Positions 37,101 through 46,100 of a stretch of 64,000 bases of DNA are shown one piece after another. Every line of letters begins with the position of its first letter. The first letter of the stretch is position 1. Made by a program: the position numbers and the translations under genes. Below the pieces are notes generated by a model, which was given only the letters and a program-made list of their open reading frames with translations, did no database searches and was not told where the DNA came from. The stretch comes from Anas platyrhynchos (lineage: Eukaryota > Chordata > Aves > Anseriformes > Anatidae), in assembly GCF_047663525.1 (NCBI RefSeq), contig NC_092591.1, positions 52,243,501-52,307,500 on the forward strand, in the 5' to 3' direction.

Positions 37101-40100
37101 AAATGCTTTTAAGTCTTTCGAGATGAAAGGTGTCATGAAAAGGTAAGATGAGAAGTACTGTGCTAGAGGCTCACCGTGGATAAGTGATGCTGGAAAAAAA
37201 CTGAAGCGATTGCCTGTGTGTGATCATGTACTGGGTACAAAACAGCATGTACCACGAGTCAGGTAACGTCGTGTAGTGCAATTGAGGAGTACTAAATCGG
37301 AGCCTTCGGAGACTCCAGCTCATATTAGTGACTGTCTGTACAAGTAGTGTCCAAATTTAACTGTGGATGAACCTCTTAGGGAATAAAACCCTGTTTCTCG
37401 AAGATACACCCATTCAATACCATGTTCTTTGGCCCAAGTGTCTATAAGGTTGTTTCGGAAGTGAGTCCCATTGTCTGATTCTATTCTTTCTGGGGTGCCA
37501 TGTCGCCATAGGACTTGCTTTTCAAGGCCCAGGATGGTGTTCCGGGCAGTGGCATGAGGCACAGGATATGTTTCCAGCCATCCGGTGGTTGCTTCCACCA
37601 TTGTAAGTACGTGGCGCTTGCCATTGCGAGTTTGAGGGAGTGTGATGTAATCAATCTGCCAGGCCTCTCCATATTTATATTTCAGCCATCGTCCTCCATA
37701 CCAAAGAGGCTTTGACCGTTTGGCTTGCTTGATTGCAGCACATGTTTCACAGTCATGAATAACCTGTGCTATAGCATCCATGGTCAAGTCCACCCCTCGA
37801 TCACGAGCCCATCTGTATGTTGCGTCTCTACCTTGATGGCCTGAGGTGTCATGGGCCCATCGGGCTATAAATAATTCACCTTTATGCTGCCAATCCAAGT
37901 CCACCTGAGCTACTTCAATCTTAGCAGCCTGATCCACCTGCTGGTTGTTTTGATGTTCTTCAGTAGCCCGATTTTTGGGCACATGAGCATCTACGTGGCG
38001 TACTTTCACAGCCAGGTTCTCTACCCGAGCAGCAATATCTTGCCACAATGCAGCAGCCCAGATGGGTTTGCCCCTACGCTGCCAGTTGTTTTGCTTCCAT
38101 TGCTGTAACCATCCCCACAGGGCATTTGCTACCATCCATGAATCGGTGTAGAGATAGAGAACTGGCCATTTTTCTCGTTCAGCAATGTCTAAAGCCAGCT
38201 GAATGGCTTTCACTTCTGCAAACTGACTCGATTCACCTTCTCCCTCAGCAGCTTCTGCAACTCGTCGCGTAGGACTCCATACAGCAGCCTTCCATCTCCG
38301 ATGCTTCCCCACAATACGACAGGACCCATCAGTGAACAGGGCATATTTCTTTTCATTCTCTGGTAACTGGTTGTACAGTGGGGCTTCTTCAGCACGACCC
38401 ACCTCCTCCTCTGATGATATCCCAAAGTATTTGCCTTCTGGCCAGTCCATGATCACTTCCAATATTCCTGGGCGACTGGGGTTTCCTATTCGAGCCCGCT
38501 GAGTAATCAATGCAACCCACTTGCTCCATGTAGCATCAGTTGCATGATGCGTAGAGGGGACCCTTCCCTTGAACATCCAGCCTAGTACCGGCAATCGGGG
38601 TGCTAGGAGGAGCTGAGCTTCAGTACCGACCACCTCCGAAGCAGATCGAACTCCTTCATATGCTGCCAATATCTCCTTTTCAGTTGGAGTATAGCGGGCC
38701 TCAGATCCTCTGTATCCCCGACTCCAAAACCCCAGGGGCCGACCTCGAGTTTCCCCAGGTTCTTTCTGCCAGAGGCTCCAGGTGGGGCCGTTCTCCCCGG
38801 CTGCAGTGTAGAGCACGTTCTTTACATCTGGTCCTGTTCGAACTGGCCCAAGGGCTACTGCATGGACTATTTCCTGCTTGATTTGTTCAAAGGCTTGTCG
38901 TTGTTCAGGGCCCCATTCAAACTCATTCTTCTTACGGGTTACTTGGTAGAGCGGGTTTACAATCAGACTGTAATTTGGGATGTGCATTCTCCAAAACCCC
39001 ACAACACCTAGGAAAGTCTGTGTTTCTTTTTTGTTAGTTGGTGGAGACATAGCTGTTATTTTGTTGATCACATCCATTGGGATTTGACGACGTCCATCTT
39101 GCCATTTTATTCCTAAAAACTGGATCTCTCGTGCAGGTCCTTTGACTTTATTCTGTTTTATGGCAAAACCGGCTTTCAGAAGGATTTGGACTATTTTCTT
39201 CCCTTTCTCGAAAACTTCCTCTGCTGTGTCACCCCACACAATAATGTCATCGATGTACTGCAGGTGTTCAGGAGCTTCCCCCTGCTCTAGCGCAGACTGG
39301 ATCAGCCCATGGCAAATGGTAGGGCTGTGTTTCCACCCCTGGGGCAGCCTATTCCAAGTATATTGGACTCCCCTCCAAGTGAAGGCAAATTGTGGCCTGC
39401 ACTCTGCTGCTAGAGGGATGGAGAAAAATGCATTAGCGATATCAATTGTGGCGTACCACTTGGCTGCCCTCGATTCAAGTTCATACTGAAGTTCCAGCAT
39501 GTCCGGCACTGCAGCACTCAGTGGTGGCGTGACTTCGTTCAGGCCACGATAGTCCACTGTTAGTCTCCACTCGCCATTAGACTTTCGCACTGGCCATATG
39601 GGGCTATTGAAAGGTGAATGGGTCTTACTGATCACTCCTTGGCTCTCCAATTGACGAATTAGCTTATGGATGGGAATCAGGGAGTCTCGGTTAGTGCGAT
39701 ATTGCCGCCGGTGCACAGTTGTGGTAGCGATTGGCACTTGCTGTTCTTCGACCCTCAGCAACCCCACAACAGAGGGGTCCTCTGAGAGACCAGGCAAGGT
39801 AGATAATTGTTTAATGCCCTCTGTCTCTAAGGCAGCTATACCAAAAGCCCACCGGAACCCTTTTGGGTCCTTGCAATATCCTCTTCTAAGATAGTCTATG
39901 CCAAGGATACATGGAGCATCCGGACCAGTCACAATGCGGTGCTTTTCCCACTCATTCCCAGTCAGACTCACTTCAGCCTCCAATACAGTCAACTGCTGAG
40001 ATCCTCCTGTCACTCCACAAATATAGATGGGCTCTGGTCCTTTATAGCTCGATGGCATTATAGTACATTGTGCACCGGTGTCTACTAAAGCCTTATACTT

Positions 40101-43100
40101 CTGTGCGCGTGATGTGCCAGGCCATCGAATCCACACAGTCCAATAAACTCGATTGTCCCTTTCCTCCCCCTGGCTGGAGGCAGGGCCCCCCTAATCCTGG
40201 TCAGAATCTTCTTCGTTTCTGTGTTTGAAGGATTGTCTGCTGGAAGTTGGAGCAGCAAACTTTTCGGAGAATCCTTTTTTCCTGATTGTTTTCTTTTGCA
40301 ACTCACGTACCCGTGCCTCTAGGGTCGCGGTAGATTTTCCATCCCATTTTCTCATGTCCTCTCCATGGTCTCGTAAGTAAAACCACAGGGTGGCACGGGG
40401 TGAGTACCCACCATATCGTCTTCCTTGTGTGGGTGAACGCCTACCCCTGACAGCTGAGACACTGCTTTGTACAGGTGCGGAGGAGAATAATCTCTCTTCA
40501 AGTTGGTGAAACTTTTCAGAAAGTGTTTTCTCCCAGGTGTTCTCTTTTGGTCGGTGGGCACTGGTTGGTTCAGGTGGGGAGGACAATAGATTCTCTTCAA
40601 GTTGGTGAACCTTTTCAGAAAGTTTCTCCACAGCTGAGACGCAGGCCTGTAAGGAAGAGGAGAGACTTTCTTCGTACTGCCGGAGTTGTTTAGCCGCTTC
40701 ATCCACTGTGGGTTCCTCATCCTCTTTCCAGGCCATTATTGCCAATGAGCTGGCATATGATGATGGTGCACTCCGTACAAACTTCCGCCACATGGGTCGT
40801 GTACACTTAACTTCATCTGGATCTTTGGATGTTTGTGTCTGGTCTGGATCCTCATAAATCACTTCCCGTACGGCTAATTCCCTCAGGTACTGGATTCCCT
40901 TCTCCATAGTGGTCCACTTGCCTGGTAGACATAAAATATCTTCCTTGAAGGGATACCTTTCCCTCACAGCTGAGAGGAGACGCCTCCAGAGGCTGGTGGG
41001 TCGTGCTCCATCTGCAATTGCTTTGTCAATGCCGGCGTCTCGAGCAAGGGATCCCAACCGTCTGGCTTCCCTGCCGTCTAATTCCACACAATTGGCTCCA
41101 GAGTCCCAGCACCGGAGCAGCCAGGTGACAAGCTGCTCACCTATACAGCGACCAAAATCTTTTCGCACATCTCGTAGCTCGCGCTCGTTTAGGCTTCGGG
41201 TAGTTACTGTTGCTCTTTCGGCATCCTCATCTTCCTCCTCCTGAATCCTTGATGGCCCAGCGTCGTCATCATCTTCATCATCTCTATACTTAGTTTTGGC
41301 AGAAGCCTTACCTGGATTGGCAGAAGACTCTCTGCGTTCTAAACGACTTGAATTTCTATACCATATTTTCACCTTCTCTACAGGGGCAGCTTGCACTGCT
41401 ACTGCTCGTTTCTCTGACACGGCCACAGGAGCTGGAGCGGCTGCAGGAGCTGGAGCAGTTGCAGGAACCGGAGCTGTAGTGGCTACAGGAGCTGGAGCTG
41501 GAGCTGCAGCAGTTGCAGGAGCTGGGACTGGAGCAGCAGTAGGAGCTGGAGCTGGAGCGGCTGCAGGAGCTGGAGCTGGAGCTGGAGCTGGAGCAGTTGC
41601 AGGAGCTGGAACTGGAGCAGCAGTAGGAGCTGGAACTGGAGCGGCTACAGGAGCTGGAGCTGGAGCAGTTGCAGGAGCTGGGACTGGAGCAGCAGTAGGA
41701 GCTGGAGCTGGAGCGGCTGCAGGAGCTGGAGCTGGAGCAGCTTCAGGAGCTGGGACTGGAGCAGTTGCAGGAACTGGGACTGGAGTAGCGGCCGGAGCTG
41801 AAACTGGAGCGACTGCAGGAACTGGAACTGGAGCGGCTGCAGAAGCTGGAGCTGGAGCGGCTGCAGGAGCTGGAGCTGGAGCGGCTGCAGGAGCTGGAGC
41901 TGGAGCGGCTGCAGGAACTGGAACTGGAACGGCTGCAGGAGCTGGGACTGGAGCGGCTGCAGGAGCTGGGACTGGAGCGGTTGCAGGAGCTGGAACTGGA
42001 GCGGCTGCAGGAGCTGGGACTGGAGCGGCTGCAGGAGCTGGAGCTGGAGCGGCTGCAGGAGCTGGAGCTGGGGCGGCTGCAGGAGCTGGAGCTGGGGCGG
42101 CTGCAGGAACCGGATCTGGAGCGGCTGCAGGAACCGGATCTGGAGCGGCTGCCGAGTCCACCGTAGGGGTCACAGTGGCCGTTGGATCTGTCACAGGGCT
42201 TGGAGTGGCCGCAGGGTCTGTCACTAAGTTGATAGCAGTATCAATGGCAGCTCGATAGGCATGAGCCAGGCCCCAGCACGTTACAATGATTTGTGTTACT
42301 TTAGAACTGCCAGAATCATGACACCTTTTTTTCAAGCATTCTGCCAGTTTTTGAGGATTTTGCCATTGTTCAGGGGTGAATTTCCAACACACTGGGGGTG
42401 CCAACTGCTCTAGGTGCCTGCCCATATCTGCCCATACTCCCTGCCACCCACAACTATCCTGCCCCCGGGCAGATCTCCAGAAGAGCTTCCCAAGTAGTTG
42501 TTTAACTTTAAGCAGAACCTGAAGTGCATTCATGAGGCAGAACAACAAGACTATGGTACTCTGAGTATTCCAGAAATATTCAATATCTTGGAGAGCTATT
42601 GTGACAAGCTCAGGGGATAAGAGGGTGGTGAAGGAGGAAGGCAGAGTGACCCAGGAGGATACAGGGGTGGTGAAGGAGAAAGGGAGAGTAAGCAAGTAAG
42701 GAAAAATATCCTCCCCTTTCCCCTCCACAGCTTGACTCCCTAATGGAAAAAAACAATAGGTATAATTGCTAATAGTTTCCAAGATACAGTTTCCAAAGTA
42801 CAGAGTCGACGATGTTACTGAATACAAATAACAAGTTAGAGTCATGACCACATATTTCATCGTCTCATAAGCCATTGCTACAACACACAGCACCATAATG
42901 ATCTGAAACCAGGGCCCGGAGAGGATAAACAACACGACAGAGAGTAAATACGGAAAATAATGTACTATAATACTCAATTTGGAAAACAGGCGCAGCAGAG
43001 TTGAGATTAAAGCAATCAGCATCATGACAAGTGACTATTAAGCAGGTCTAATCCTTACACCAATTTTAGTTTAACACACTCTGGTCAGATCTGCCGTTAT

Positions 43101-46100
43101 CTCAACCTTTCGGGCCCCACGTTGGGCGCCAAAAAAGGCTGTCGTGGTTTAACCCGGCCGGCAGCTAAACACCACGCAGCCGTTCGCTCACCCTCCCCCC
43201 TCCCTCTCTGGGACGGGGGAGAGAAATGGAAAGTGAAGCCCGTGAGTTGAGATAAAGACAGTTTAATAAGACAGGAAAATAATAATAACAAAATAATAAT
43301 AAAAATAATAACAATAATAATACAATGGTGATAATAGGAAAGTAATAATAGTATGTACAAACAAGTGATGCACAATGCAATTGCTCACCACTCGCTGACC
43401 GATGCCCAGCCTAACCCCGAGCAGTCCGGCCCCTTCCCCCCCAGCTAGCCACCCCTATATATTGTTTAGCATGACGTCAGATGGTATGGAATACCCCTTT
43501 GGCTAGTTTGGGTCACCTGTCCTGGGTCTGTCCCCTCCCAGCTCTTGCTGCACCCCCAGCCTGCCCGTTGGCAGGACAGAGCAAAAGGCTGAGATGTCCT
43601 TGGCTTAGTATAAGCACTGCTCTGCAACAATTAAAGCATCGGGGTGTTATCAGCACTCTTCTCATCCTAAGCCAAAACACAGCATTCCACCAGCTACTAG
43701 GAAGAAAATTAATTCTGTGCTAACTGAAACCAGGACACAACTATATAAAAAAAAAAGACAGTTAATGTTACTAGGCTTTTTTTGTTTGGTTGGTTGCTCT
43801 GTTATTTTTTTTTGTTTGTTTGTTTTGTTGCTGCTGCTGCATGTTTGTGTGAGATTTTTACATTCGTGTTGCAGAAATTTGAAGTTTCTGTAGGCAACAT
43901 TGAAACTGCCACTAAAAGAAATCTTCCTGTCCTTGGAGGAGGAAAAAAAAAAGTTGTTTAGTTGCAAGTGGCATTATTATTGTTGTTGTTTAAATTGTTC
44001 CAGAGTAAGGTTAAAGAAAGGTTCAGACTGCTGTTTTTGATGACTGCTGCAGTGGATGAGTAAGTGTTCACTACATAATAGGGAATGAGTACAGACAGTC
44101 GTGCATGGCCTACATGAATCCACATTGCAAACATCGCTTCTGAATAAGTCGAAATAATTCCTACCCAGATTTCAGCCCAGAGCATGTTAAAAGAACTAAT
44201 AAAAAGCTGCATATATTTTGGGAGCCAAATCCCTCCCTGGAGTTGTTAAGGAGACTTTTCATGGAAGTTAACGTGATTCCAGGAAGTGTTTTTGTTCACC
44301 CACTGGTGTTTTTCAGCATACTTTTTTCTAAATACTGCCTTTTCTGTTTATTTGGACCGGTTGTGTGGTTGTATGTGATGTTTTGCCTTTGCTTTCAAGG
44401 GTTTCTAGGGTTTTTGGATGCTTACTTGGTAGTCCAAAGCCTACAGTGAAGTGATCTCATTTCTTCTAGTTTTTGCTTCTAGTCCCAGTAAGTTATTTAA
44501 ATTTTTCCTTGCCTCCTTGTTACTCCCCAGTTGCTGTAGCTCCTGCCTGTGCTGGAACCAAGAGGCGAACGCTTTGTTTTGGAGCTGTGATTCATACTCA
44601 AGTCACACACAACCTGCTGGCTAAGCCAGCGAGCCCTCCCCTGCTGTCCCACAGCATACCTGTCACCTCAGCCCTACCACCTCCTTTCTGCTCCCCACAC
44701 CGCCCCGAGGCCCTGTCCCACTCAGACCTGACTCAGCCGCCCTACTCCAGAGGAACTGATTTCCCTGCGTTACGTGGGTCATCCTGATCCAGCCTCGGCA
44801 CCTCTTGTACTACTGCTTATCACTGCTCAACTCAGACAGCACCAGCTTATCTGATCAGGTCCTTTTGGGAACTCCATGAGATTTTTAGTTAAGGGTGATG
44901 TTTGATGTCCCAGTAAGCTCCCGTGTCCCGCTGGGGGCTGCTGTGCAGCAGAGGTCTGGGTGCCACACGGACCAGTTCAGAGCAGCTGCCCACCAAACTG
45001 CAGTGTGAGCCGTGTGTGGAGTTAGGAAGGCAGCTGTCAGGTTCATCTGTCAGCTTCGTCTGTCTGTAGCCAAGGAAACTGATGGATGCTGGGCAAGGGA
45101 GGGATTTTCGTGCGTACGTTAGATAACAGCAGGATGTGCGTGGTGTTCTCAGAATCAGCCTTCAGATGGGTCCGTCCTTCAAAAGAAACACTAAAACAAG
45201 GCCCTTCTGTCCTTGAGTAGCTCTTCTAGCAGAAATTAAAGAGCCCCTAGTACTTTTGGGAACAGAAAAATAACCCTTGGTGTCCTAAAAGGCCTAACTG
45301 AAGACTGACAGGAGTAGATGGAGCACGGTAGAAACTGAGCCTTGGATTGGGATGGGGTTGGGGTTGAACTTTTTGGATTGCCATGAAGGAGGCTTGCTTC
45401 CTTGGCTTTCCCCACCGGTATTGGCAAGACTTGAGCAGCTGTAGGCAAGTAGAGGAAAAGAGGAGAGCACTTTAAGGGTACCATACCACACTTGCAGAAT
45501 GCAAGGTCATCAGCAGAAAGACAGAGTGTAAAGATAGTCCTGTGTAGGTGGGTGGGTGCATTACACGAGGAAAGGGCAATAGGACTGCTACTCGGGCTTC
45601 TAGATATTTTCTATATATTCTGTATTCTCTATATATTCTAGATATTTTTCCTTGCTTACCTTTTTGATTTTAATACCTTTTTAAGAAAAGTAATTGATGG
45701 AGTCCAGGAATGCTTCTAGTTTTTATACTGATGGCTTCACATCCACTCACACTGAGCTTTTGTCACTTACTACCTGTAGTTCCTTGGGTTAAGAATAGGC
45801 ATCAAGAATAAGTTCCCTTCATAAATTTCCTGAGCTGTGAAACCCAGCTGAGTCTCCTGTATGTCTGACATCAACTCTGAAGAGAAAAGTTCTGAAGTGA
45901 GATTTGGTGGATGTGTTAGTATGGACACGTGATGTGTCTAACTTCACTGGCTCTGCAAAACCAGTGGAAATGCAATTCTGTTTTCTAGGTAAAACTAAGT
46001 TCAGATGTCACATCTGAAATGGAAAGAAACTTCTGCTTTTACAAACTCTCTTTTCTAAGCCAAAAGGATGTTTTCTCCTAAATCATTTATCTTAGAAGAT

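Larger units (their letters stand above)
37404..43737 (-). mobile_element. Endogenous retrovirus, 5' LTR-gag-pol, truncated in integrase
   Basis: Read on the minus strand, the element shows one LTR (43737 to 43140), an 18-nt primer-binding site of tRNA-Lys type, a short leader, a gag-like ORF of 944 codons, an in-frame UAG, and a pol ORF with protease, reverse transcriptase, RNase H and most of integrase. Recognisable integrase stops near 37404. No env, polypurine tract or 3' LTR is seen. Both long frames are open, which suggests a fairly recent insertion or a recent assembly or deletion event at its 3' end. It lies antisense to ALKBH3 in intron 7. Without a second LTR it cannot be dated, and no target-site duplication can be paired. 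The pol motifs resemble the ERV-L/spuma-like class, while the primer site is of the kind usual in class II elements. Confidence 0.9.
43140..43737 (-). repeat. 5' LTR of the endogenous retrovirus (598 bp)
   Basis: On the minus strand it begins TGTCCTGG and ends CCACGACA, the TG...CA form. It contains a TATA box (43461-43455), a CRE palindrome just upstream, an (AAT)n tract at about 43276-43322, and an ATTAAA signal at 43267-43262 about 190 nt downstream of the TATA box, consistent with U3-R-U5 order. It belongs to a family common in birds by my recollection. The primer site follows 8 nt beyond its end. Confidence 0.88.

Noticed and set aside
41296..42258. 320-residue open frame on the + strand rich in Ala/Gly/Thr
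   Set aside because: It is the complement of the gag Pro/Ala minisatellite, and its openness follows from the 24-bp repeat.
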